From Prillingera fragicola (lineage: Eukaryota > Basidiomycota > Tremellomycetes > Trichosporonales > Trichosporonaceae): a stretch of 64,000 bases of DNA. The notes beneath the pieces are model-generated. The model was given only the letters and a program-made list of their open reading frames with translations, was not told where the DNA came from and made no database searches. Below are positions 33,624-44,523 of this stretch, one piece after another; position 1 is the stretch's first letter; each line of letters starts with the position of its first letter. The position numbers and the translations under genes are program-made. The DNA lies in the NCBI GenBank assembly GCA_002335605.1, contig BEDY01000001.1, positions 868,001 through 932,000 on the forward strand. The letters are read 5' to 3'.

Positions 33624-34430
33624 ATGCCACACGCCCTCGCCTCCATCAAGCCCGTGACGGAATTGACGGCGGACGCAACGGCCGCCGCCGCCATCCGCGA
33701 CCTGTGTGCCGAGCACGAGCGTCTCGCGCGCTTCAAGTCGTTCACCGAGGAGACCGCCTGGACGCTCGGTACGACTATCCGCTCGCTCTTCCTTGAGAGG
33801 CACGGCGAGGACAAGAGCAAGGGTATTGTCATCAAGATTGAGACTTTTACGGGCCACACGCTGTTTGCGGCTGCTGTCGGCAAGACGCCTGTCATTGGGC
33901 CTGACAACTGGTGCGTTGGACGAGGCTGGTGAGGGAAGGAGTGCTGACGTGCAGGGTTTGGGCTAGTGGAAAGTCAAACGTCGTCAAGCGCTTTGGTGTC
34001 TCGTCGCTGCGCAAGGGTCGCGAGTGAGTCTACTTGGCATGCCGAGTTGCTTCAACGGCGCGTTCGCTGACTGGCAAGGTTCGCCGCGCAGGGCCGTGCC
34101 CCCGCAGCAAAGAACATTCATGAGCCCGAGTACGCGTGTCACGGCGGTGGTGAGTTTCATAACGACAGATACTTACCGTGAGGCGAGGCTGACCTGCGCA
34201 GGATTCCCTATCTGGCTCTACGTGCGTTCACCGCCACCTGGCCAGGCTGTGTGCACTCCGAATGCTGACCCGCAGAACAACGACACTGCCCCCATCGGCG
34301 CCATCATGGTCTCTGGCCTGCCCCAGCTCGCTGATCACCAGCTTATTGTGAGTGCCGCGCCGAGTCTCGTGGGTCATGCTGACCGTGCCAGATCGACAGT
34401 ATCGTCAAGTGCGAGGACCTCCTCGCTTAG
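33624..34430 (+). CDS. UPF0303 / heme-degrading-fold (DUF336-like) protein
   Basis: Small cytosolic protein related to yeast Ybr137w and bacterial UPF0303; biochemical role not settled. Model of 185 aa from six exons: 33624-33910, 33955-34023, 34079-34149, 34202-34221, 34276-34347, 34392-34430. Motifs: SFTEETAWTLGTTIRSLFLE, GIVIKIETFTGHTLFAAAVG, PDNWVWASGKSNVVKRFGVS, HGGGFPIWL, APIGAIMVSGLPQLADHQLI. These are the family's helix, the TGHTLF strand, the W-x-x-x-K-x-x-V core and the G-x-I-x-V-S-G-L-P signature. One exon is only 20 nt. Introns are 44-55 nt. It ends 74 bp from a convergent gene. Confidence 0.87.
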
Positions 34431-34504
34431 AGTCTTACATAGAGCGTATGCATCTGCGCGTTGCACGCGTATGGGACGGATACATCAAGGAGTGCCACTG
34501 GAGC

Positions 34505-35925
34505 CTACCTTCGTCCACCACGGCCACGGCCACCTCCACCACGACCTCCTCGTCCCCTACCACCGCGTCCACGGCCACCCCTGCCCCGTCCGCCCGTCTC
34601 CCCTTCCCTCCCGTTGATCCTCGTAATATCCCCCTGGCTAATCGTAAGAGTTCCACGCTCAAACTTGCCCACGCCCATCCCAAGACCCATGGCACGCTCA
34701 TTCTTCGTCCCCGACATGCCCTTCTTCTTGCCCGTCTCGGACGCAAAGGTGCGCTCCTCGCGTTTGCGCAGCTGCGCGGGACGCAGGCCGGCGCCCTTCT
34801 TGCCGAGATCCCCGAGACCTCCGGCTCCCTTGACCCAGGATCCGGCGGCTTCGGCCTCGGCGCGCGCCTTCTCGGACCGGCGGGCTTGGGCGTGGATGAG
34901 ACCCGTGCGGACGTTTGCTGGGTGTTGCGACATGTTGTTGCCCTTGGCAATGTCGGCGCCTTCCCCGGGAAGAGAGTAGGAGGCGAGCTCGAGGAGGCGG
35001 CCGGAGAGCGCGTTGCGTTTGTCGACGGGGCGGGAGGCGCTGTCCGCCGCGGCGCCGGGCAGGAGGGTGGTGAGGAGCATGTCGTGCAGAGTCTTGTCCA
35101 GGCGGAGGTTGGATCTGTAGATGTCAGTGTTGGGCGGGGGGTGCAACTTACTGGTCCTCGGCGTCTTCGGCCTCGTTGCGTGCACGCTTCTTCTCGGGGT
35201 ACATGCCGTCGTCCTCGTGCTTGAGACCCATCAGGCTGGCGGACGTGCCAGTGAGGAATTTGCGCTTCTCAGACTTGGACACGAATGAAGCTGCCCTGGC
35301 GCCTGATTCAGAGAAGACAACCTCCTCCACCACAGCGGCGCGTGGCACTGCTGCCGGCTTGGCAGCGGCGAGCTCCTTGGCTGTCGGCTTGACTACAACC
35401 TTGCCCTTCTTCGCTTTGGGGGCTGAGAGGGTCAGCAGCCGTGGGGCAGCATGGAAGATAGCTCACCTGAAGGACCCGCGAACTCATCTTCGCTGTCAGT
35501 CACAAAGCCATCCTCGGCTCCCCAGCCATCGTCGGTAAAGTACTCTTCTTCATTTTCGTCGTCGCTGCCCTCCAGACCGTCCTCGCTCTCATCGCTGCCG
35601 CTACTCGCAGACATGCGGCGCGCACCTTGGGCACTGGTTTCGGCAGGCAAGCCGAGCATCGCGCGACTCTGCGCCTCGAGCATGGCCAGCATCGCTGCTT
35701 GGTTGTCCCCAGCATCCTCATCGTCGCTTCCGCTGTCGTCATCACTGCTGTTGTTGGCTGCCGGGCGATTCGATTTCTTGGCCACTGGCTTGGATGCCTT
35801 CGCGGCGGGCTTAGGCTTGGTCGCCCTGCGACAGTCAGACCTGCTCCAAGCTCGAGATGTTCGATAACTCACTTTCCGGCAACAGCGTTTCCCTTGAGAG
35901 CCTTCTTTGCACTCGCGAGGGCCAT
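34505..35925 (-). CDS. Probable nucleolar/RNA-binding protein with acidic centre and RGG tail
   Basis: Model of 430 aa from four exons: 35873-35925, 35467-35825, 35152-35422, 34505-35114. A basic Lys/Ala start (MALASAKKALKGNAVAGK) leads to an acidic Ser/Asp/Glu stretch, then SKSEKRKFLTGTSASLMGLK, a basic patch PEKKRAR, LDKTLHDMLLTTLLPG, RNALSGRLLELASYSLPGEG, VRTGLIHAQARRSEKARAEA, and a C-terminal run of about eight RGG/GRG repeats. RGG tails bind RNA and occur in nucleolar proteins. It shares a 219-bp divergent promoter with TSR1, which fits a ribosome-assembly role; that is inference. I cannot name the family. Confidence 0.68.
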
Positions 35926-36144
35926 CGTGGACGCGTATGTACCAAAAATGGAGGGAGGTGATGATTTCAGTGTTGCTTGTGTTGAAATCTTGTGCGGGGC
36001 CCGAAGTCTGATCAGCAAAATTATATACACGTCATGGGTGGCGGTATCACCACGTGGGCTCTCGCAAAAGTTCAGAGTGTTGTGCAGCCAGCGACCATGA
36101 ACATGGCCTGCTCGACCTAGGTTGACAGCTCTACATACATCACC

Positions 36145-38709
36145 ATGGCCCCGCAAGCTCACCGGCACAGGCCGACTTTGAAACAGGTGAGCACTGCTGA
36201 CTGCTGGCTGTTCAAGAGCTCTGCTGACGCTGTAGACCAACAAGGGCTTCAAGTCCAAGCACGCCTCCAAGGGCTCGCTGAAGACTGCGTCCAAGGGTGA
36301 GTGCAGATGGACGACCTAGAACAGCTCGCTGACTGCTTCAGGTAAGACCGAGGCTATTGCCGGTCCTTCCAATGCGCGCAAGTCTATCGAGGCGGGCTCC
36401 AAGAAGGTGCGCTTGCTGCAGAAGGCGCAGAAGCGCGATGCCAAGCAGCGCGCCAACCGCGACGATGCCCGGTTCTTCTCCACCAGCTCGGGTGGCGGTA
36501 AGTCACGCCATGTGCATGTCGTTCAATGCTGAACCCAATAGGCAAGGTTCCTCGAGTGGTTACCATTGTCCCCCTTCTCCCCTCCATCTCGACTGAGCGC
36601 TTTGTGCTTGAGCTCCTGCCGTCGCTTGGCCTCGAGGAGGACGAGATTGTCAAGCTCTCTGGTCAGATCAAGCCCCACGCCTCGATCCTCGTCCCCGCTC
36701 CTCGCTTCAAGACGAATGTTCTCCTCAACATCCTTCCTTCCCTTGACCTCTACCCTACTCTCGACTGCGCTCTCGTTTCGGACGCCCTCGTGCTCCTTAT
36801 GAGCAGCACGGACGAGGTCCAGCTCGAGGGTGAGGCTATCCTCCGCTGTCTCCAGGGCCAGGTCGGTGGTGTCAACGTTATTCCTTGCGTCCAGGCTCCT
36901 CTGTCCAACCCTCTCACCCCTGCCACAAAGTCGCTCATCCACAAGTCGCTTCTGTCGTTCATCACGTATTTCTACCCCGAGGCCGCCAAGATCTACTCTG
37001 CCGACACTGCACCCGAGTCGCTCATTCTTGCCCGCCACATGTGCGAGGCGTCTCCTGCGCACATCAGGCATCCCGAGGGTCGCTCATGGATCGTTGCCGA
37101 GGGCCAGGATGCTGTCCAGTGGCAGGCTACAGGCGAGGCCGAGGGTAAGCCCACCGGCGAGCTCCGGGTCACCGGCACCGTCCGTGGCGGTCCCCTCAGC
37201 GCCAACCGCCTGGTGTTCATTCCCGGTCACGGCGACTTTTCCGTCTCTGAGATCATCGCCGCCCCACCACGAGAGGGCGACACCCGTGCCCGCAACGGTA
37301 TCGAGGTCGACCTCGCACCTGTTTCGGTTGCCGACGAGAACGCCGATGACCTGACATCGCACAATGTGCCAGACCTGCTCGCCAACGAGCAGACCTGGCC
37401 TACCGAGGAGGAGATGGCAACGGCGCCTGCCGCGCTCCAGGATGAGGACGGACCCAGGAAGGTCAAGCGTGTGCCCAAGGGTACCAGCGCTTACCAGGCT
37501 GCGTGGATTGTTGACGAGGACGACGGAGAGGATGACGAGTCGGACGACGATGACGAGGATGACATGGAGGGTGATGACGTCTCGGAGACCGAGAGCCACC
37601 ACCACGACGACCAGGAGGAGATGGAGGAGATTGAGCTCGACGAGCACGCCGTTGTCCACGAGGACATGGACGCCGCCGAGGAGGAGGCCCAGTACGCCGC
37701 GTACTTGAAGCAGCGCGAGCGTGCCGCTGCGGACGACGTTCACTTCCCCGACGAGATTGACACTCCTTTGCACATCCCCGCGCAGACACGATTCCAGCGT
37801 TACCGTGGCCTCCACTCGTTCCGCACCTCGCCTTGGGACCCCTATGAGAACCTGCCCCTGGACTACGGAGAGATCTTCCAGTTTGAGAGCTTTGCCGCTA
37901 CCCAGAAGCGTGTCGAGGCCGAGGCCCGTGCCGACGGCGTGCAGATTGGCACTCGTGTGACCATTGTCATCAAGGACGTACCCCAGGCCGTCTTCACCGA
38001 CCGCGCCCCGGGCTCGCCTTTCATTGTCCACGGGCTACTCCGCCACGAGCACAAGCAGACTGTGCTCCACTTTGTTGTTCAGCGCAACACTGAGTTCACT
38101 GAGCCGGTAAAGGCCAAGGAGGAGATGGTCCTTTGCGTCGGTCCCCGTCGCTTTGTCATCAAGCCCTTGCTCTCGCAGCACGTCCGCGGTGGTGGCCGGG
38201 GTGTCAACAATGTGCACAAGTCGGAGCGCTACTTGCGTCCTGGACAAGCCACTGTTCTCACAACCTACGGCCCCACGTGCTTTGGCAAGGCCCCCTGCCT
38301 GTTGCTCAAGCAGGGCGCCACTCCAGACGCCGTCCCCGACCTCGTCGCCATGGGCTCCTTCCTCTCCTCTGACCCCACCCGCATCATCGCCAAGCGCATC
38401 ATCCTCACCGGCCACCCCTTCAAGGTGCACAAGAAGACCGCCACCATCAGGTACATGTTCTTCAACCGCGAGGACGTCGACTACTTTAAGACGGTCGAGC
38501 TGCACACCAAGTACGGCAGGACGGGCCACATTCGCGAGGCCCTCGGCACACATGGATACTTCAAGGCCCACTTTGACGGCCCTGTCCAGCAGATGGACTC
38601 TGTGTGCATGAGCCTGTACAAGCGCCAGTTCCCCAAGTGGAGCGAGGAGTTTAAGCCCGTTTACAGGCCCCGCGCGGCAAAGGGAGATGAGGGTATGGAT
38701 GTAGAGTAG
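36145..38709 (+). CDS. TSR1: Pre-rRNA processing protein Tsr1 (inactive GTPase-like)
   Basis: Needed for 20S pre-rRNA maturation and 40S assembly; it resembles translational GTPases but lacks GTPase activity. Model of 808 aa from four exons: 36145-36186, 36236-36296, 36342-36497, 36542-38709. Diagnostic parts: the N-terminal HRHRPTLKQTNKGFKSKHAS, DAKQRANRD, PRVVTIVPLLPSISTERFV (start of the GTPase-like domain), LSFITYFYPEAAKIYS, GDFSVSEIIAAPP; an acidic loop with EDDGEDDESDDDDEDDMEGD; DTPLHIPAQTRFQRYRGLHS and TSPWDPYENLPLDYGEIFQF; and the C-terminal GHPFKVHKKTATIRYMFFNR, GTHGYFKAHFDGPVQQMD and MSLYKRQFPKW, all Tsr1/Bms1 signatures. It lacks the large N-terminal extension of Bms1, which settles the choice. 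Confidence 0.97.
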
Positions 38710-40299
38710 TTGGCTGTACATTGGGATATGGATAGATTATTGGCATTGCTTTGGTGAAGGGATGAGTAACAGTCACTTTCCAGTCTACTCACAATGTACC
38801 TCATCGACCAGATCCACATCACTGTGGGCGGCTCCGAGCTTCCTGTTCCCTGTTCACTCTCCATGGAACATCCGCTGCGTGCCCCGCATTTTCAACCGAA
38901 TACCGAATGAAGATTGGTGGCCATCACGAAGACTCTCCGACATTGCTTGCCACTTGGATGCACAAGGTGGCGGTCAATACTGCCCCCATTGGTGGTCTTC
39001 TGTGTCGGATTGGCTACATCACAACTTCGTTGCAGAGGATCAGTAGCAGTCGTGGAACGCCCCCTTGAAAGAGGCTCAAGTATGGTGGAACGGAACTCAC
39101 CCCAACAGCAATGTTCCTTTCGCAGCTCCGGCTGGCCATGGCTCGCCTCTAATCAACCAACGACGCAGCAATGCAGTCCCATCATGACAGCAAGTACATA
39201 CTAAAGCTTCCAAAGGCGACGCGTCCCCTGCATTCAGCTGCGAGAACAGTCCCTAGTCAAATGCACTGGTGTGCGCACAATGGGCAGACGCCACGAAAAC
39301 CCGCGCTGCGTCCGCAGTTGGAGTTTTGTTCGCTGCGGCGGGTAGGGTTGGCCGCACAGCTCCACTGCGCTTGTGGGCCGCAGTCTGGCCTACATTCTTT
39401 TCACAATGTTTGTGAGCTTGTGAAGCGTGCACTATTACTGTTACAGAGGCCACTGGGTGTCCAGTGTGAACAGCACATTGATCCGGAATGAGAGGCCCTC
39501 TCAGGAGCGGGTGTCCCCATGAAAATGCCAAGTGCATCTGCGTCTATTCTCTGTTACGACGCTGTCATCTGTGACCCTGTATTCCCACTATGTTCCGTAC
39601 TCCTGGGTCCACCACACCAGATCTGCAAGGAACAGCAGCGCATGCGAGCCCAGAGCAGCTCACAGCACTGCTGACACGGATCCCAAGCCCTCGATCCCCC
39701 GGAAACCGGGACAGCTGCGCCAAAATGAGAGACCCAGGCCTGCGCCATCAGTTACGCCTCTCTCTCGTCAATAGACGGCATGGCCCGCACACGCCCGACC
39801 GCAGTTGGGCCCCCAGACTCTATAGGCGCTCAAACCTTGTTGTAAGTCAACGGTTCCGCTGCCCCACACCTGGCATCTGCAGCAGATCAGCAGAGACGGA
39901 AGACGCCCGAATAGGCAGAGCATGATTTAACCAACGCTGCGCACTCCCCTCCTCCCTGGCCAGAAACTCCCACCGCCATACGCTTTACGGGAGATCCGAG
40001 CCTGGCTTACTCCACTTTTCATGGCCGTGACTGGGCGCAGCCGAGACAGAGCTCTCACTGCTCGGGATACGCACACCGCTGTGCACAGATCGACTGTCTG
40101 CAGCCAACCTGATGGGGGCCAGGTGGGCGTTGGGTGGACGCAACTGATGCACAAAGGCTTGTCATTGACGTTTCTACTCATCACTTTGTACATTGCTCTT
40201 CACTGGCCTGGAGCTAGAAAGCAAGAGAAAGCAGAATACTGTAGCACATCGCAACGGAAAAGAACACTCTTTGAAACATCTATCTAGAAATCGCCTCCA
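38710..40299. other. 1.6-kb intergenic region
   Basis: TSR1 3' flank and promoter of the secreted protease. No gene, RNA gene or clear repeat seen. The length suggests a regulated protease promoter. Confidence 0.55.
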
Positions 40300-42023
40300 A
40301 TGTGGACCACAACCCTCGTTCTCTGGGCCCTCGCCGGTGCTGGCGCCGGTACCGTAGCAGCACCTGCCCCGCATCACCTTGGGTCAGCGCATAGCGTTGA
40401 CGCTGTACCCCGTGCAGCCGAGGCCATCTCGATCCCCCTCCGCTCCACTTCAAGGAGGTACCACCCCGACGCAGTAGTCAGGGACGCCGCTCGTTCCGCC
40501 GACGCCGCCAACGTCCGTGCACGCTTCCCCGAACGTCTCGGCAAGGCTAGCTCTGAGAAGCGCAAGCGAGACCTTGAGACAGCAGAGCACACACTCGCCA
40601 AGCGAGCCGACGCCGGTACTGGGTGAGTAGGCGCCGGGACGCCAGCGTGGCGAAAGTGGCATGTGGCAGGCTAACGCTTCTAAAGGTTGACAAACTGGTT
40701 TCGGGACTCGGTCTACTCTGTCCCTGTCTCGATTGGCACTCCCCCGCAGGTCTTTGACCTGCAACTCGACACGGGTTCGCCAGCACTATGGCTCTTTGAC
40801 AGGGGATGCGGTGCTGCTGCGTGCTCTACTGTCCCGAAATTCAACTCGATGGCCAGTTCAACCTTTCGCGAGCAGCCTGGGGTCCCATTTGATATCGGAT
40901 ACCTCGACGGTAGCTTTGCTGAAGGACGGAGCGGCGTCGACGTTGTTTCTGTTGCCGGTGTAGCGCTACAGAATGCCACGTTTGGTGAGTACACTGCTGC
41001 ACACGTCCCACGCCCTCGCTTACCCTTCCAGGGCTTGCGTCCAATGTCACTGCGTCCATGGGGTGGGACTCGTCGACCATGGCCGGTCTCATGGGATTCG
41101 GGTGGCCGATAGACGACTACTCGAACATCTGGGCGCAGCAGGCTGTGGCCTCCCTCCCCGAGCCCGTGTTCAGTATCCACGTCGGGCGGGACCCGGAACA
41201 CCTCTCTCTGTCCAACGAGTATGCCCACGCCGAGGTCGGCTCACTCATGCTGGGCGGAACCAATGCGTCGCTCTACGACGGCGAGATCGAGTACCTGCCC
41301 CTGACGATTGAGGGGTGGTGGCAGGTCGAGCTGTCTGGCCTGGCCGTTAACGGTGTCGAGATTGATATCCGCCAAGACGGCAACAGTACCCCCGACGCAT
41401 TGATGGACACTGGCACTGGACTTGTCTATGGCCCCAAAAAGGCAGTCGCGGCGCTGTACGCCGCGATCCCGGGCGCCGAGCTGCACACCGACGACGAAGC
41501 GGAGGGCTACATCTTTCCTTGCCCGACCAGCAACTCGAACCTCTCCATTGCCTTCACCTTTGGCAAGACGGCCTATGCCATGCCAGCGGTCGACGCGTGG
41601 TACTTCCCCGCCAAGGACAGGGAGGGGTGGTGCCGCGGTACGATTGTGGGGCAGGACGCGAGCGAGCTGTACGAAAACAGCTGGATCATGGGCGACGCAT
41701 TCTTGAAGTCCGTCTACTCGGTGTACCGCTACAGCCCACCTGCTGTTGGTCTGGCTCGTGTTAAGCGCGCGGCAGACAATGCGGGGGAGGTGCAGCAGGG
41801 GCTGAACGAGGACTGGGAGGGGGCTGCCGCTGCAAAGGCTGAGGCGGCCGCGGCCGAGGCTAGCGCCACTACCCCGCCGCTCGTCATTGTCGAGCTCGCT
41901 AACGGCCCTGGTGGCCTGTTGACTGGTGCCCCACAGCGGATCGCCAAGGAGGACAACGACTTTGCGCTCCCGTCCTTGCGCGACTGGTTCGCGGCCATTG
42001 CAACTGCGTTAGAAATGGCCTAG
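40300..42023 (+). CDS. Secreted pepsin-like aspartic protease (family A1)
   Basis: Extracellular acid protease made as a zymogen. Model of 537 aa: exons 40300-40622, 40686-40984, 41032-42023. A signal peptide (TTTLVLWALAGAGAGTVAA) and an approximately 85-residue propeptide with dibasic sites (SEKRKR, TLAKR) suggest Kex2-type cleavage just before TGLTNWFRDSVYSVPVSIGT. Active sites: DTGSPALW at about residue 136 and DTGTGLVYG at about 331. The flap tyrosine is in IGYLDGSFAEG; GLMGFGWP follows. NASLYDGEIEYLPL and WWQVEL are typical. The C-terminus after the IMGDAFLKSVYSVYR strand has an Ala/Glu-rich extension (AAAKAEAAAAEA) beyond the fold, with no clear GPI signal. Confidence 0.92.
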
Positions 42024-42248
42024 GCGTCGAACAAGTTAGAAGATTACACCATCATGCACTGCAAACAACCCATCGCATTTACATCACACATTCTTTCAAC
42101 TCCGCACGTTGACCGCGGAGCGCTTGCGCAGTTAGAGTCAACACATGCTTGTATCTTAAAGGTGCTGGCACTTATGTATGCCATTTTATCAGAGTGGCAG
42201 CGAACCCATCGGTCATCTTCTCCCAGGAGCTGCATCGCGCATTCTATA

Positions 42249-43833
42249 CTACTGACCGACCTTGTAGACGAGCCTGGTACCGCTGACCTTGTTGTTCTGC
42301 ATGTCCAGGAATCCCTGGGGGATAGCGTCAAGGCCACCGCGGACCTCGACAGGAGGGGCACGGATACCAAACGTCGAAATGTACTCGGGGGTACGACGGC
42401 AGAGCTCGGCGTGGAACTTGCGGTCCTCATCCAGCTGGGGGAGGGGCATCTTTGGTCCCTCGCGGGGTCCAAAGTCGAACGCCTTGCCGAAGAAGGTGTA
42501 CATCAGAGTGGACACAATCTTGACGTCGGGACGGAGCTTTTGCGCGGCCTCGTCTGGGAAGAGCAGAATGTTGAGCTGCTCGCCGCCCTTGTCGGCAAAG
42601 CACTGGATGGAAAAGCTCTGGCTCTGGGTCTCGGAGATGCAGTCGAGGGCACGACGGACACCGCCGCCGGTGACCTGCTTGATCTCCTCGATCGCCGCGT
42701 CGCCCTTCTTGTAGTCGGCGACAAAGTCGGCACCGTACTGCTTGACAAGGTCAAAGTTGTGGGGCGACGACGTCGTCGCGACCTTGTACCCCATAAGCTT
42801 GGCGACCTGGAGGGCAAAGAGACCGACACCAGTAGAACCGCCGTAGATGAGGATCCACTGGTCCTCACGCCCAGGAGGCCACGGCTGCTGCTGCGACAGC
42901 ACAAGCGCGTGGAAGGTGGTCATGTACGGGACACCAAACGTGGCAGCGTCCTGGCCGCTAAGGCTCTCGGGGACGACAAAGCACAGGTCGGCAGGGACGC
43001 GGAGGTACTCTGCAAACGAGCCCTTGTCCGGGAACAGCCCACCGTGGACGACACCAGCGACGCGGTCGTTGATGCGCAGGTGCGAGCGTTGGCCGCCGGG
43101 CGAGACCTCGACGACGTGGCCCATAAAGTCACAGCCCAGGATGGCGCCAGCGGGCGAGCGCGTCAGGTGGTGCTTCCAGTCGGTCGGGTTCTGTCAGCGT
43201 AAGGTGGAGGTGGAGGCGGGGTTCGGCGTCGGTCAGGGTAGACATTTATAAGCGGTGGGCAGCGTCGTTGCCGGTGCGAGCACACCAGGTGGACGTGTGG
43301 ACGTGGAGACGTGGACAGTGAGATGAATAATTTGAGATGCGAGTGCCAGAGAAGAGTCATGAACAGTAGAGTAGGAGATCACGTCAGCCACAAACACGAC
43401 GAGGACAAGCTGGACATGTGACGCCCAAGGACGACCCGAGCTGCATGGTGACTCACCTGAGCAACATACTCGACCTTGACGAGAACCTCGCCGTCCTCGA
43501 GCTTGGGCACGGGAACGTCGGCGACGACGACGGCAGTCTGGTGGGCATGTCAGCGCGAGTCGGCTTTCGGTGCAGAGTGTCCAGAGAAGCCCAGGATATG
43601 GTTCTGCGAGTCTAGCTCGACCTGTACCAGCCCGCACGCATGCGGGGGGCGAATCCACGCCGTGCAGTGCGCTACCTCCCTCGCCGAGACCGGCAGAGCG
43701 CGATCTCCATGCCGCGGCATGTGTGTTGCAGATCGTCGTTCGGTGACTAGGAACGCCGCGGAGATTGGGTTTGGTGACTCACGAGATCCTGGTTCTCAAC
43801 GAGCGCCTTCATGGTGGTAGGAGGGCCAGACAT
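42249..43833 (-). CDS. Zinc-independent medium-chain reductase (trans-enoyl reductase/ToxD-like family)
   Basis: NAD(P)H-dependent alcohol-dehydrogenase-like reductase of 357 aa. Exons 43783-43833, 43457-43537, 42249-43190, start at 43831-43833. Motifs: VPVPKLEDGEVLVKVEYVAQ, NPTDWKHHL, AGAILGCDFMGHVVEVSPGG, INDRVAGVVHGG, GSFAEYLRVPADL, TFGVPYMTTFHAL and the nucleotide-binding ILIYGGSTGVGLFALQVAKL. These define the group of stand-alone enoyl/quinone reductases that also includes polyketide trans-acting enoyl reductases. No polyketide synthase or other secondary-metabolism gene lies nearby, so a housekeeping or detoxification role is more likely. Two introns are long for this genome (245 and 266 nt). 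A TATA-like box lies about 60 bp upstream of the start. Confidence 0.9.
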
Positions 43834-44523
43834 TGTATTGCTTTTTGTGTATCCGAAGGATGAGAAGTGCGTTAACAGAAAGGCGCGCCTTATAAAGCAA
43901 GAAATGGCAACAATCAGAAAGTAACCGGATTGACGATCACCCCTTTAATAGCGGCCGGTCGATCCCATTTCGTCATCTCCACCCGACTTCCACCCGAACG
44001 CAGAGATCCGAGTCTCCTTCCGAACCCGTGTAAGCATGCATCTCTGGCCTGGGGCGGGTCCGGGAGTCACTGCAGTTCCCGGTCAAGATTGGAGGTTGCT
44101 TGTTAAGCGAAAACAGGCTTGATCGTTAGCAATCAAGTAAAACTCACCCGGATCACTGTGCGAGGTGCCTGTGGGATGGCTCGGTCATCGGGCGCCTCAT
44201 CAGATCTAGCTACCACGTGCAAATGTCCCACCACACCTCCCACCACGGTCCGCGGCCGACTTGGCACCTTCCACTTGCACCTTACAGCTCGTGTTCGTGT
44301 AAATATCTCTGCATACGTGGGAAGAATTCTATGTGGGGGTTAAGCGGCGAAAGAGTGTCATTGCCGGGCATATGGAAAGATCAGCGCTGCAGTCGTGTAT
44401 GCATTGCATGATCACTCGTTTCTGGTCATTGTCCATGGGCATGCGGATGTGGTGCGGGGCGGTGGGGATAACAGGGTGCTAGCGCCCACCCATGCGCGGT
44501 CATCAAAAGAGTTCGTGAGCGAG
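43834..44523. other. Promoter region of the medium-chain reductase and tetraspanin 3' flank
   Basis: About 690 bp without a gene between two minus-strand genes. Contains the TATA-like element at 43889-43897. Confidence 0.55.
43889..43897 (-). promoter_or_regulatory. TATA-like box
   Basis: On the minus strand it reads CTTTATAAG, about 56 bp upstream of the reductase start codon. TATA boxes are uncommon in fungal housekeeping promoters and hint at inducible expression. Confidence 0.4.

Noticed and set aside
36523..38031. Long antisense open frames opposite TSR1
   Set aside because: GC-rich codon bias leaves antisense frames open; TSR1 motifs run along the whole plus strand.
42054..43202. 382-residue open frame on the plus strand
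   Set aside because: Exact antisense of the medium-chain reductase, low-complexity composition, no domain.
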